From assembly GCA_030549495.1 (NCBI GenBank), contig JAUIRK010000165.1, positions 1-64,000 on the forward strand: DNA of 64,000 nucleotides, given 5' to 3'. Below the pieces are notes generated by a model. That model was not told where the DNA came from and did no database searches. It worked only from the letters and a program-made list of their open reading frames with translations. This document shows, piece after piece, positions 44,444 through 55,370 of the stretch. This DNA is from Nectonema munidae (Eukaryota > Nematomorpha > Nectonematoida > Nectonematidae). The translations under genes were made by a program, and so were the position numbers. The stretch's first letter is position 1. The number at the start of each line of letters is the position of its first letter.

Positions 44444-44785
44444 TCAATCAGAATGAACAAAAGCAGGATAACCAAAGATAGTAAGAAGCTGAGTTAAGCA
44501 TGCTTTAATTGAATCAGCAGACATATCCTTTGTTGCAAAGGCAAATGGATAGCGTGAGTATTCGTCTACTATGACAAGTAAATATCTTTTCCCAGAACAA
44601 GATGGCAAAGGCCCTTTAAAATCCATTGATAATCTTTCCCATGCTTGAGTCGCTTTGATTAAATGAGTTATAGGAGGTGTGAAATATCTTAGCTTGAGAT
44701 GTTCACACGTTTTGCAGTAAGAAATTACCTTCTTTATTTCTTCAATTGAAAAGGGAAGATTCTTGGTACGTACGAAATGAGCCAT
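44444..44785 (-). pseudogene. Integrase segment of the LTR fossil
   Basis: The 113-residue frame carries ISYCKTCEHLKLR (the CxxC of the zinc-binding head), WERLSMDFKGPLP (first catalytic Asp in the MDF/K-GPLP setting), YLLVIVDEYSRYPFAFA and GYPAFVHSD (second Asp). That is the normal order of a Ty3/Gypsy integrase. It belongs to the element at 43548-46002, which is broken. Confidence 0.8.
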
Positions 44786-45526
44786 TCTTTAAACACCTGG
44801 ATGACACAATCCTTTATGAATTTGATCCAAAGTTTGCGACTGATCAATCAATTAGAAGCTACGTGGAAGAGTGTCAGCTACTTTGTTATTGCTTCCTGGA
44901 CGGTATATTATGTCAAAATTGAAACATGCCAGTTCAACCTCCATCTATTAATTTTCTCATTCTTTAATTTCGAATATTTTTCTTTGGAGAACATAACTTT
45001 ACGGATTTTTGATCAGTTATTGCCACAATTCTTACAGTTAACGTTCTTAGCTGGGCCTTTATAACGTGGATGAAGTGGATAAAAATAACAACGAGGCAAT
45101 GTTACGTTGCTTGTATTTTGAGTACTGATGCTGTGAGATTTGCTTAATACTTCATTATACAAAGCACTACTATTAAATACTGTATTCTGTGTGGGGTCTT
45201 CTCTTCCTAATTTTTGAACTGAATGAATATATTTTCTATGAGATTCATAAACCTGTGAATTTTTATGTGCAATGTCCAGGGATCTGGCTAAGGTAAAAAC
45301 GTCATCTAGTTTTATTACCTTACTTTCAAGTATGCGTTGTCTAATAAAGCGCCTCTAACAGCTTCTAAGCGATAATGCTAAGCACAAACTGATTTGAATT
45401 CACACTCCTTACTCAATACATTAAGTGCAGACAAATAAGTATCTAAGCTTCCACCTGATTATTGGGATCTTTTCAAAAGTAGATGACGAGCAAAAATAAT
45501 ATTCATAGGTTTAATATATATGCTTT

Positions 45527-45760
45527 CTAAGGCGAGAATATCTTTTCATATTGTTCGTGGTCAGCAATGTAGTTGTAGATTGAACTTGAAATGGAATTAA
45601 TCAGTAAGCTAAGTTTATCAGGGACGGTAGATGAATCTTTAGTAGCTTGCAAAGACTGTAAAAAGTTTTCAAAGCATCGTCTCCAGTGCTTGAAAATTGT
45701 ACACGAGTTAGGATCGAAAGGATCTCCTTCGAGCCTACTTGGTAAAAGCAATCTATCCAT
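45527..45760 (-). pseudogene. Gag-like start of the LTR fossil
   Basis: Begins MDRLLLPSRLEGDPFDPNSC about 20 bases inside the 5' (right) LTR, followed by FKHWRRCFENFL, a Gag capsid-type pattern (W-x-x-x-F) seen in Ty3/Gypsy elements. It is part of the broken element at 43548-46002. Confidence 0.55.
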
Positions 45761-45782
45761 CTTTGATTTTTGTACCGTAAAC

Positions 45783-46002
45783 TGTCGTGGCGTAAGGAGT
45801 AGTGGAAATAGACTTTATTGAAAGAACAGTAACACGTTAAAAAGTAACAATTACGGTACAAAGATAACATATAAAATGTGAACTATATATATATACAAAA
45901 ACATTTAGTGGTGCTTCAGGATGTATTTACAAAGTATGTGAAAGCATGCTAAACAGTCAGTGATACTCCAGGATAATTGTAACTTGTGAAAACATTATTA
46001 CA
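45783..46002 (-). repeat. 5' LTR (right)
   Basis: 220 bp, TGTCGTGGCGTAAGG ... ATTATTACA; the partner of 43548-43768. The primer-binding site next to it (minus strand GTTTACGGTACAAAA) matches no tRNA end that I recognise. Confidence 0.85.
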
Positions 46003-46019
46003 ATGGCATATGGGTATTT

Positions 46020-46570
46020 GTTTATAAAATAGTAAGATAATAGTATTCCTACTCAACATGAGATTGATCAAAAACAAAGTCCCATTCCTTACAATTCAAA
46101 TGGTCATCTTAAGGATCCTCTTCTGGAATAATGTCATACTCCACTGATGATAAAGGAATATCGTCATCCTCTTCCCAAATCATCCTCCGTACCGTGCATT
46201 GCATTAGTAATTGAGCATTTTTTGAATGACTTGACAATGATTTTTGGATCAATAGAATCCCAGGAATCTTTTACCCACTGACACACTGTAGGCAAAGATG
46301 CAGCACGCATATTTCAGGAGGCAGTGTAGGTTTTTTGACCCGAAACCATCCACTCATTTCACTTGGTGTTCTCTTAATATGGTTTATTTAACAATACATA
46401 CAAAGGGTGCAGTACAGATGTTAATCCACCTGGAATCACCGCCATATCTGTTTTTTCTATTCTAATGCTTTGTAGTATCGTACCCCTCGAAGGACGGAGG
46501 GGGAGTTTTACGTCATCTATAATTTTCAAAGCTAATTTGCACAAGGAAGTTAATTTGTAAGTCATATTGA
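46020..46570 (-). pseudogene. POGK-like Tigger transposase, C-terminal half
   Basis: The minus strand reads KTDMAVIPGGLTSVLHPLYV then LLNKPY (46374-46565), the VIPGGLTSxLQPLDVxxNKPF block of POGK-type DDE transposases. Further on, near 46200-46300, come CQWVKDSWDSIDPKII and KSFKKCSITNAMHGTEDD, their C-terminal signature. Several frame changes are present. Upstream of PSRGTILQSIRIE (compare SFRGHL) the homology stops abruptly. The matching N-terminal half in the same orientation is at 52046-52580, and the two halves overlap little if at all. I therefore read them as one gene split by later insertions. Confidence 0.65.
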
Positions 46571-46621
46571 AACTAACATGTTAATTTTTTCTGTTTTATG
46601 AAAAATATATTCTTGAAAAAA

Positions 46622-46644
46622 TTGGGGGGGGGGGGGGGGGGGGG
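46622..46644. repeat. Poly-G run
   Basis: About twenty consecutive G residues. It lies between the Tigger C-terminal half and the piggyBac C-terminus, close to where the piggyBac left end should be. Confidence 0.8.
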
Positions 46645-47255
46645 TCAAATTTAAAGCCATCTATCAGAAATTAAAAAATTGAACAAAAAGATTTATTAGT
46701 TTAGAAACAAAATAAATGAGATATCGAAAAAGAATGAGAAAAACAAAATAAGATAAACAATAATAGTATTTACAAAAGAAAATCAAAAATAGAGAACATT
46801 ATATATATATAATCATAAAAAGGGTTATGTATTTCCACATTCAGTACATACAAGTATGGTATGACTTTTACATATTAACCTTCGACATTTTTCACACTTC
46901 CTCGTCCCTCTTTTTCTTGGGTGGCAATTTGAGACAAAACTAACCACGACGACTTGATGAGGGGGCTGCATCATATGTTTTATTGAATCCGTAAAAAGTC
47001 AAAAGGTTTCTAGTCATGTTACGAGTAGATTTGTTATCACATCTGATTCACATTGAGAAATAAGGCCAAATTCCTGATAAAGCATTTTCTCCCACCTTTT
47101 GAAATATTAGGATATAAACTTGGCATGCTGGCTTTCACTCCAGCCTTTAAAGACTTCCTTTTGGAATCTTTATTGCCGGTCCCAAGCCGGGGTAAATGGA
47201 GAGGGTTTGCGTCAGGAAGGGCATCCGGCTGTAAAAGTTTTTTGCCAAAACACAT

Positions 47256-48175
47256 ATGATGAGTATCAAAGAATTTAATAAACAATTGGTTAGGGCGTAC
47301 CCTGTAGGCGACGCACAGTGGTTTCGCCCATCCACTGTGAAATCACAAGGGCTACCGTGCAAAGAGCGAGTACGGCTAAAGAAGCTTGCTCAAATTAAAT
47401 TGAAAATTGGAAGTTTAAATGTTCGAACTATGAAGGGTCGTGGAAGAGAGTTGGTTGAACTTATGAAGACGAGAAGTTTAGATATATTATGTTTACAAGA
47501 GACAAGATGGAAAGGCAATAAAGCAAAAGAGCTAGATGAAGGTTTTAAATTTTATTACAGCAGCGCATCAGCTAAGGGAAAAAATGGATCGGTATAATAC
47601 TTTTACCTTTAATTGAAGAAAGTTTTGTTATGGTTGAAAGAGAAGGGGATAGGTTGATGAGTATAAAAATTCTCTACGGTCAAATTCCTTTGCATGTTAT
47701 AACTGCATATGCACCACAATGTGGAGTTAGCGAATAAGTTAAAGAAGTCTTTTGGAGACAATTAGAAGCAATGTTAGTAAGTATTCCTGCTGAAGATAGA
47801 CTAGTATTAGGAGGAGATTTGAATGGACATATAGGCCAAGAAAATAAAGGTATAGAAAGAGTACATGGAGGCCACGGTTACGGATGTCGGAACAAAGATG
47901 GAGAAAGAGTAATAGAAGTTGCTAATGCATCTGACTTGATGATTGCTAACACTTTTTTCAAGAAAAAGAAAGAACATCTAATCACATACAAAAGTGGTGT
48001 AAGTGTGGCTCAGATTGATTTTATGTTGTATAAAAGATCGAAAATAAAAGAAGTGGTCGATTGCACAGTCATTCCCGGAGATCATGTTGCTGCACAGCAT
48101 AAGTTATTGGTTGTTAGTCTTCTCATGAGTGTCCCAAAACCAAGGAAAAAGATGGTTGAAAGGAAGATAAAGTAG
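47256..48175 (+). pseudogene. LINE endonuclease (AP-like) domain
   Basis: Frame 47256-47597 gives IKLKIGSLNVRTMKGRGREL (strand with the catalytic Asn) and LDILCLQETRWKG (catalytic Glu in QETRW). Frame 47771-48175 gives RLVLGGDLNGHIGQ (Asp/Asn), IANTFFKKKKEHLITY, AQIDFMLYKRS and PGDHVAAQHKLLVV (Asp/His). These are the metal-binding and catalytic residues of APE-type endonucleases that nick target DNA. Between the frames (47598-47770) the reading is disrupted, and a TAG closes the second at 48173. The remaining text is clean, with Lys-rich linkers after it (48317-48544). Confidence 0.8.
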
Positions 48176-48599
48176 AGAGAGCTGTTAAAAGAAGAAAAAC
48201 TAAAAGAATTTAAGATTAAAGTTTTAAAAAGACTCGATGATAGCATAGACGAAGTCAATAAGTGGTGGAACAAAAATTCAAATATAATTAGAAGCACAGC
48301 GGTTGAAGTCTTAGGAATGTCGTCTGCTAAAAATGCAAACTTTAAGCAACATTGGTGGTGGATTCCAAGTTTACAGGAAAAACTGAAGGAAAAGAAAAAT
48401 GCTAAGAAAAAGTGGGAAAAATCAAGAAGAAAGGAAGATAAAGATGAGTTTGAACGGGTGAAAAAGGAAGCAAAGAAGGAAGTTGCTGTGGCGAAAGCAA
48501 AGGCGTGTCAATGTATTTATGAAGATTTAGAAACACCACAATGACAAAAGAAAGTCTATTGGCTGGCTAAGCTTAGAAACAAAGAACAAATATTAAAGA

Positions 48600-50099
48600 G
48601 ATAAAGGACGCAGAAGGTAAAGTCGTAAAAAGTGAACCTAAAATTTTTGAAAGATGGAAAGAATATTTTTCTAGACTGCTTAATGAAGAAAACTCCCGAA
48701 AGTATTTTGAAGACGGATTTGTTTGTCAAGGACCAATAGAAGAGATAAAAAGGTGTGAAGTTGAAGTTGCCCTGAAAAATATGAAAAACAACAAAATGGT
48801 AGGGCCCGATTCTATACCCGTTGAAGTGTGGAAAGCTTTAGGAGAAGAAGGAGTCAATATCTTATGGAGATTATTGAAAAAGATTGTACAGCAAGAGGCC
48901 CACAGGAGTGCGGAAAAAGTATGATCGTTACAATTATCAAAAATAAAGGAGATGTTCAAGATTGTTCAAATTACAGAGGGATAAAATTTTTATCTCACAC
49001 AATGAAAGTTTTTGAAAAAACAATAGAAATTAGACTAAGAAAAATGGTGAGAATATCAGAGAGCCAATTTGGTTTCATGCCTGAGAAGGGAACAATAAAT
49101 GCAATTTTTATAATGAGACAGATGTGGGAAAAATTTGGGGAAAAGCAAAAAGAGCTACATGCAGTATTTGTTGATCTTGAGAAAGCATATGATAGATTAC
49201 CAAGACAAGAAGTATGGAGATGCTTAAGGAAAAAGTTCGTGCCTGAAAAATATGTAAAACTAATTATGAAAATGTATGAAAATGTTAAAACCGGTGTTAA
49301 AACAATTGTAGGCAAAACAGAAGAGTTTAATGTAAAAATTGGTCTACACCAAGGATCAAGTCTTAGCCCTTTTGTTTTTAATATAGTATTCGATGATATT
49401 ACTGATGAATTAAGAGAGGGAATGCCTTGGGAAATTATGTACGCCGATGATGTAGTTTTAGTTAGTGAAACAAAAGAAGGAGTTGAAAGAAAACTTGAAA
49501 AGTGGGTTCAAGTTTTAGAAAGCAGGGGTTTAAAAATAAATATAAACAAGACAGAGTATCTAGTGATGAATGATAGGAATGTACATGATAATATTGACGA
49601 TAATAGGAAAGGTTTAAAGATAGAGGGAGAAGTAATAAGAAGAGTAAAAAATTTCAGATATCTTGGTTCAACTATGATGGAAAGTGGCAGAGAAGATGTG
49701 GAGATAAATAGAAGAATTCAGTCAGGTTGGAAAAATTGGCGTGGTGTTTCAGGAGTACTTTGTGACAGAAAAGTGCCTATCAAACTTAAAGGAAAAATTT
49801 ACAAAACAGTCATAAGTCCTGCTATTCTATATGGACTGGAGACCTTGGCAGTAAAGAAAAGCAATGAAAAGAAATTAGAAGTTGCTGAAATGAAGATGCT
49901 AAGATGGATGAGTGGAGTGAACAGAAAAGATAGAATAAAGAACGAAGTAATTAGGAAAAGTGTCAAAGTCACAAGAATGGGGAATAAGATGGAAGAAGAG
50001 CGCTTGAGATGGTTTGGCCATGTCTTTAGAAAAGGTGAAGAAAGTATTGAGAAAAAGATGATGGAGAAGGCAAAAGAAGAAGGGGAAGACCAAAGATGA
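48600..50099 (+). pseudogene. LINE reverse transcriptase domain and C-terminus
   Basis: The RT starts in one frame near 48600 (EIKDAEGKVVKSEPKIFERW; KMVGPDSIPVEVWKA) and shifts near 48895 to frame 48828-50099. That frame continues NYRGIKFLSHTMKVFEK, RISESQFGFMPEKGTINAIF, AVFVDLEKAYDRLPRQEVW (motif A Asp), GLHQGSSLSPFVFNIVFDD, MPWEIMYADDVVLVSE (motif C YADD) and LKININKTEYLVM, ending in LRWFGHVFRKGEES. All RT motifs are in order, and the YADD catalytic pair is intact. The enzyme would copy the LINE RNA at the nicked target. One frameshift and the stops in the endonuclease make this copy inactive as written. Confidence 0.85.
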
Positions 50100-50239
50100 G
50101 ATGGATGGATTGTGTTGTAGCTGATGGCAGGAAGAAGAAGATTGACTTGAAAAAAGACTGCAAACTGGCTTTGGACAGGAGAAGATGGAAGATACTCATC
50201 GCAAACAGCGATCCCATATAGAAATGGGTAAAGCTGCAA

Positions 50240-50255
50240 AAGAAGAAGAAGAAGA
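50240..50255 (+). repeat. GAA microsatellite tail of the LINE
   Basis: AAAGAAGAAGAAGAAGA directly before the 3' target duplication, acting as the LINE's 3' tail. Confidence 0.75.
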
Positions 50256-52045
50256 TGCTGGCTTTCAGTATCACCTAACTATTACTGGCCACTATATCAA
50301 GAAAAATGGTAATAATTGTTTCGAGCCATTCGGTTGAATGTGTCTACGCCTGTTTTGTAAGCATTATAGTCTAGAACAGTTTGAGGTTTTTAACTATTAC
50401 CAAGTGTATTTATTTCCGAAACAGGTTGGCTAGACATAATGTAAACAGACTTAAAAAAATTTTTGCGTGTTTTTCGGGAATATAATACTCAAAGAAGCAT
50501 ATTCTGTATACAAAAACCTACTTTCATATTCCGCCAGCTCCAAATTTTTTAAATGTTCAGGTCGTAACAAATATGGTATAAATCTACGATCACATCTGAT
50601 GGTGCCACATATAGTTAACCCTTGATTTTTAGCCAAAATGCAAAGTTCATGTGCCATAAAAAACGGTATACATAAATTCCACAACCTGAAGGTACCTTGT
50701 AACTAGTGACCAAGTGTTTTACGATGTTAGCTGATTTAAAATATTCCTTCTCGGGCAAACCGGTTACATACACTTCACTGGCTAGGACATAAAAACTTTT
50801 TGAATCATTACAATGATAAACTTTCGTACCATACCGCCCGGTTTCGAAGGATGATATACTTTTATAGGAGATCTACCCCTATACTTTACCAATTGTTCGT
50901 CTATTGTTACGTAGTCTGTGGGACGCCAATATTTGTAGCAATTATTGATAAACTCATCGTGTATATGCCTAATTGGGCTTAATTTGTCTAGTGGGTTTCT
51001 CTTTTTTTTAACATCAAAACGCATGAAAGCATTTACGAGTAAGAACATATCTCTGCTGACAGCAGCCTTCAAAAAAGGTTCTCCATTTTTTTCTGAGAAT
51101 AAATACTTTATATTGACCTGTTGGTTTTTAGACTCTATAAAAATAAAATATTAAAAACTACTTAAGTAAGGAAATTAATTTTTTACCTGAAATTTTGTTC
51201 AAGTTTTGCTCTGATGCATTCATATATATGTCTTATCAAACTTTGAGTAAAAAGAGGCTAAAAACTCCAAAAGAATCCGTCATATTTTTAGCATCACCTT
51301 GAGGAGCAGGAAGAGATTAAGCGACGTTATGGATATTCATAGATAAACCTCTTCCACGAACTTCTCTATTAGGTTCCCAGAAATACATTGTTCAGTCAGG
51401 TGCTACGAGAAAATCTGATTGATCGTCTTCACTCTCGCTACTACTTGTCGTAACAATTCACTTGAAGAATAAACGTCTGATCCGACACTTTCACCCACAC
51501 TACCAGAATCGCCACTTGTAGAACTCATATCAGGGAAAAACGAAGAAATGAAAATGAACTAGATGTCCGTCAGCTCAAGTAAAATGAAGAATATGATTAA
51601 AACCAATATTGATTGGCATATAACAAATGTTATTACGAAGAGTGAGAAGCATAGAGTCGATAAAAATCAAGGATAAAAAAATCAATTACAATAGATTCAA
51701 TGGAGAAGAAGATTAAGTTTTCCTTCAGTATATACATATAGTATATCGCATGTGGTTATGCATAAAATTTACAATGCAATAATAGTTGGTATGGTGAACC
51801 AATAATATTTATATGCTAATAAAGCCTATATGAATCAAGAAATAACATTCACTTATCAGAATATGAATATATCTTGTATACACATTTCTAGTTTTATATA
51901 CTCATTGTCTGGTGAAAGGGTTAGGGTTAGAATTATTGTAAACGTAATGTTTTAAAACGATACCAAATAATTTATTTACCAGCGTTCAATTTTAAAATGT
52001 TTATTTTCTAATTCTTATATTAGATATTCTTGTGTAAGTATATTC

Positions 52046-52590
52046 TTATCGATGCAATGTTTTGAAAAAAAAATTTTTAGTGATTGGAGTAAAACTCCCA
52101 TTATCCGTCCTTGAAAGGGCAAATAAATGATCAGTCTTGCGAGGGTTGACCAGAATTATCTTCTTTCCTTTTTTGTTAATTGTAATGTTGCCGAGAACAT
52201 CAAAAAACGGGCGTTTCGTCCATATTTCCAATATGAGCCATATCATATTTATTTCGTTTTCTTTGATTGATGACAAAGGTCTAGAATTGCGTGATCTTGT
52301 TAGTCCAAATAGTTTGGCAGCTGTTGAGCAATTTTTGTCCTTTGACGAATGACCAAATTATGACGATGCATAAAACGGGAACACCAACTGACAGTTGCCT
52401 TGAAATCCATGCTGTCTTCTTTATTATTAGCTGCCAATTGTAAAGCTTTCAGTCGGATAAGGGCTCTTGTTACGATTCTGCCACATTGACGTTCAGATAA
52501 CAACCATGTCGCTATTTCCTCCTCTAATCTTGGCCATTTTTCTGGATTTTGACCACGATTCGCACATTTTGTTAAGGCAAATCTTTAATA
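52046..52590 (-). pseudogene. POGK-like Tigger transposase, N-terminal half
   Basis: The minus strand gives EKWPRLEEEIATWLLSERQC (about 52480-52545), then ALIRLKALQLAANNKED, MDFKATVSWCSRFMHRHNLV and IRQRTKIAQQLP (52300-52503). This is the CENP-B-like helix-turn-helix pair of POGK-type transposases. Frame 52046-52276 continues with TKRPFFDVLGNITINKKGKK (start of the DDE domain, P-F-F-D-x-x-G-N-x-T-x-N-K-K-G) and DNGSFTPITKN. The homology stops near 52055, and the next expected segment resumes at 46.57 kb on the same strand. Stops and shifts are present. It would bind the terminal repeats. Confidence 0.65.
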
Positions 52591-52952
52591 CTATTTTTTA
52601 TTAATCATATTTCATCCTTTTTTTGTGGTTGACCAGGCATCTTGCTTGTTCGATTTAAAATTTGTAAATTATTTATAGCTAAGCGTAGCAAGGTGGGATA
52701 CACTAGGACTAGATGAAAAAAAATCAATAAATTTCTAGCATAAAACGTGACACTCCTTCTTTTAGTGAAAGACTTTTTTGTCAAGCAAGCATGCCATGCT
52801 GGCACAACGAATAAGTCAGCGTGAATGTCACGTGAGTAAGATTGCCAGATTGAGTCAGCAAAAATGACGCAGTTGATTATTAAATACTATTTCCTTAGCT
52901 ACGTCTTATCTTTGATGCCGAATGGAATATTCCGACCAAGCAATTTGGACCA

Positions 52953-53037
52953 GAAAAGGGGTCGACTTATACGCGAGTTATATCTCAAAATCGAGATTTT
53001 TAGGCTAAACTTATAACCTCGACTTATACGCCGGTAT
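52953..53037. repeat. Tigger/POGK-type terminal repeat, right
   Basis: AAAAGGGGTCGACTTATACG then CGAGTTATATCTC, and outward CCTCGACTTATACGCCGGTA. It has the same GACTTATACG units and spacing as the left repeat at 43393-43490, in inverse arrangement. It directly abuts the hAT remnant starting at 53041. Confidence 0.6.
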
Positions 53038-53040
53038 TTA

Positions 53041-53330
53041 AGCTGCTCTAACTCTTGGCATTAGCAATTCACCTCTTGAAAGAAGTTTCTCCACCTTAAA
53101 AAGAATCTTAACTTCTCAAAGGCAACCAATCTCAGCACTCATTGCTTCGAGATTTAATTTTAAAAGAAATTTTAAGGCCCGAACCTTTAATAAAAATAAT
53201 ACCTTAGTGTTGGTATGAAAATATTACTCCGCAAAGATGCCTACAATAAAATCAGTAAAATTGAAATTGCCCAGGATTCAAGTTTTTGAAAAGCTGTATT
53301 GACAAAAGATCAAAATCAAGCGCTGCTGTT
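53041..53330 (+). pseudogene. hAT C-terminal dimerisation domain remnant
   Basis: The plus frame reads ALTLGISNSPLERSFSTLKR then ILTSQRQPISALIASRFNFK, the hATC signature (ERSFSTLKRI). It starts abruptly at the outer edge of the Tigger terminal repeat, so it looks truncated by that insertion, or joined there by a later rearrangement. The frame ends after about 60 codons. Confidence 0.6.
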
Positions 53331-53339
53331 GAATTAATA

Positions 53340-55370
53340 ATTTAAAATAAAGATAATTTTATTCCATTGATTTATTTTGTTGAAAAAGATCAGCCAAAAA
53401 TCTATAAATGACAAAAAAGGTTTTTTGATGATAAACATAAATTTGGGAGAGGAAAAGATCTGTAAAGGTAAATTGTAATTTATACCATATATAATGTTTT
53501 CAATTTTTCTTTGAAAAAACTTTTTTATTTATTATTTTTTGCACATAATTTTTGGGTCTCAACATGCACAAGATTTTAGTTCTTACATCTAAAATTTACT
53601 GGAACTCACAATTATTATTTACATACTGAAAGGATTTTTGAGATAGCGCACAGATGGAGATGTGTAGGAATGAAAAATTTTATTCAGTTGAATATCTTTT
53701 ATCACATAAAAATGTGATAACAAAGTTACTATGAAGTTAAAACAATATGTAAGGACATCTTGTGGACGTATACGAGGTATATGATGACGCTATGTTTTGG
53801 GAAGAAAAATTTAAGTGTACGTCGCCATGATACACGAGATAAAGAACGTGACTGATTATCAAAATTCCAAGGCAAACTAAAGTTTAGTGCAGAAAAAGGC
53901 GAGGCAAAGAAGTTAAGATTCTGGAGTATAAGTAAGGCTGCGGTTTTGCAACCTATTTTCAATTCCAGGCATAGTTTTTGCGATCTAACTCATTTTATTA
54001 ATTGATGTTAATAGTAAAGTTGAGCCTTCTCCACGAAAACGCCCCATGTTACCCGTACCTATTTGATTGCAAGAGATTTTTAGTGGAACATTTTGATTAG
54101 TCCTTTTAAAGTCTTTTGAGTGCACATATCAGAACTATTTCCTTATTGGTTTTAAGTATGCCATTAACAAAATAAAATTGTAAAAAATATCGCAACTCAC
54201 GCGATTCGAACCCACGATTCATGCTATAATTTGATATGCCAAGTTTTAGAATCAAAAAACAAACTTTTTTATCCAATTTTCTATCCTCAATTTTATTTCT
54301 CCGCATCATTACTATAAAAAAGATAGGATATATTAAATTTTTCTTTTAATTTTTTTTGCAATTATAAATTCATGTCGTTATTTGCAACAACTCAAACGCT
54401 TCCAATCAATATTATTGTTTTGCTATGAATGCATAATGTGAATCATCAAACAATAGGTGTATGTATGCGCATTAAGGTGGCCAATCGTATTGAAGCTTGT
54501 GCACTAAAGAGTAGTCAAGCATGAACTGAAAGTGGCGTCTATTATGCCTCACTCTTGAGAAATAGTAGCTAGCTGTAGAACTCCATAGTCTATACTTCTT
54601 CCCTACCTGTTTGATATCCTTGCTACCTGTATGATACCTGTTGCTGTGCCTACAGCCAAATACACATTCATCACACGATATTTGCTCACAGTCACTGATG
54701 CGAAGAAAATAGCTTTTGTGGTAAATGATTCTTTTTTTCAACATAAAACAATATTGATCAATTATTACGCAAGACATTTTTAATGATTTAATTTTAATTA
54801 CCCGAATATTCAAAGAGTTTTTATTTTTCAACATTCCATGTATCGCTTTATCCTAAAGACATTATTAAGCTTTAGTAATAAAGGTAAGATATTGATTTTT
54901 GGAGTTTTTCTCCCTTTACCTGCGTGAAAAGGGTATATGGTTGTATAGGTGTTGAAATGGTGACTGTCCCGGAATAAAAATGTAATTGTGTGAATAATAA
55001 TCGCTTTTCAAGCTTTTTTGTGCCTTTGACAATAAGATTAAGAAAAAAACACTTATCAATTGAAACACTTAAATTAAACATAATTATGGCACCTTTTAAA
55101 AACTAAAAAAAATCAAACTTATCAATCGCAACAAATGTGTTTTGGTATCTGAAAATTAATGTAAAACTTTTATATATATACTTTGACAGGCTGACATAAC
55201 ACGAGCATGACTCCTTAATGACAACGTATTTTTGAAGAAAAAATAGGCCTTATGACAAAAGATTTTTTTCATCAAAATTTTACGTAACTTTACATATTTA
55301 TCGCATTTGGTTAACTATTCACCAATGTTTTTGAAAAAATAAAAAATAATTTTTATTTTCCATGAAAATA
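53340..55370. other. No gene recognised
   Basis: Frames at 53729-53962 and 54472-54834 have no motif that I can name, although 54470-54700 is less AT-rich than average. At 54190-54215 the minus strand reads GTGGGTTCGAATCGCG, a B-box-like string without a tRNA fold. Confidence 0.3.

Larger units (their letters stand above)
43548..46002 (-). mobile_element. Ty3/Gypsy-type LTR retrotransposon fossil
   Basis: Two direct LTRs of 220-221 bp (43548-43768 and 45783-46002) enclose about 2.0 kb. They begin TGT and end ACA and are flanked by ACGGC / ATGGC, a probable 5-bp target duplication. Gene order runs on the minus strand: a Gag-like start just inside the right LTR, a zinc-knuckle-like patch, and an integrase with an HHCC-type end and DDE core. 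The two LTRs differ by roughly seven substitutions and one short length change, so the insertion is fairly young. At 2.45 kb it is much shorter than a whole Ty3 element (about 5 kb) and is broken. It lies inside the 3' part of a POGK-like Tigger element. Confidence 0.85.
47125..50267 (+). mobile_element. RTE-type LINE with 13-bp target duplication
   Basis: The LINE body is 47138-50254 (3.1 kb), flanked by identical ATGCTGGCTTTCA at 47125-47137 and 50255-50267. The 5' part contains GCCGGTCCCAAGCCGGGG and GTCAGGAAGGGCATCCGGCT, a sequence widely shared by RTE-like LINEs. The 3' end is a short GAA repeat (AAGAAGAAGAAGAAG) with no poly-A, typical of RTE tails. Endonuclease and reverse transcriptase follow in one sense. 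The insertion is in the opposite direction to the host piggyBac gene. Length close to a full RTE (about 3.2 kb) suggests little or no 5' truncation. Confidence 0.85.
46830..51540 (-). mobile_element. piggyBac element interrupted by a LINE
   Basis: The minus-strand transposase begins near 51526 (MSSTSGDSGSVGESVGSDVY) and runs left. A probable intron (CAG|GTAAAA at about 51187 to an AG near 51136) follows. Frame 50782-51072 contains TDYVTIDEQLVKYRGRSPIK (first Asp, DEQL..YRGR) and VYHPSKPGG. 50451-50684 carries the middle. At 50270-50400 comes LDYNAYKTGVDTFNRMARNN, the third-Asp region (YNxxxGVDxxxxM). The gene is then cut by the LINE at 47138-50254. It resumes at 46840-47130 with CHPRKRGTRKCEKCRR and TILVCTECGNT, the C-terminal cysteine finger. 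Order is complete but frames are broken. TTAA ends are not resolved. Confidence 0.75.

Noticed and set aside
49799-50274. Several long minus-strand hydrophobic frames (for example 146 codons at 49799-50239)
   Set aside because: They are antisense to the Lys/Glu-rich end of the LINE, which reads as Phe/Ser/Leu-rich in reverse.
51912-51930. GGGTTAGGGTTAG, resembling a telomeric repeat
   Set aside because: Only two units, in the middle of transposon DNA; too short to indicate a former telomere.
54190-54215. Possible tRNA (GGGTTCGAATC on the minus strand)
   Set aside because: No acceptor stem, D-arm or anticodon arm can be drawn; the same is true for the B-box at 516-527.
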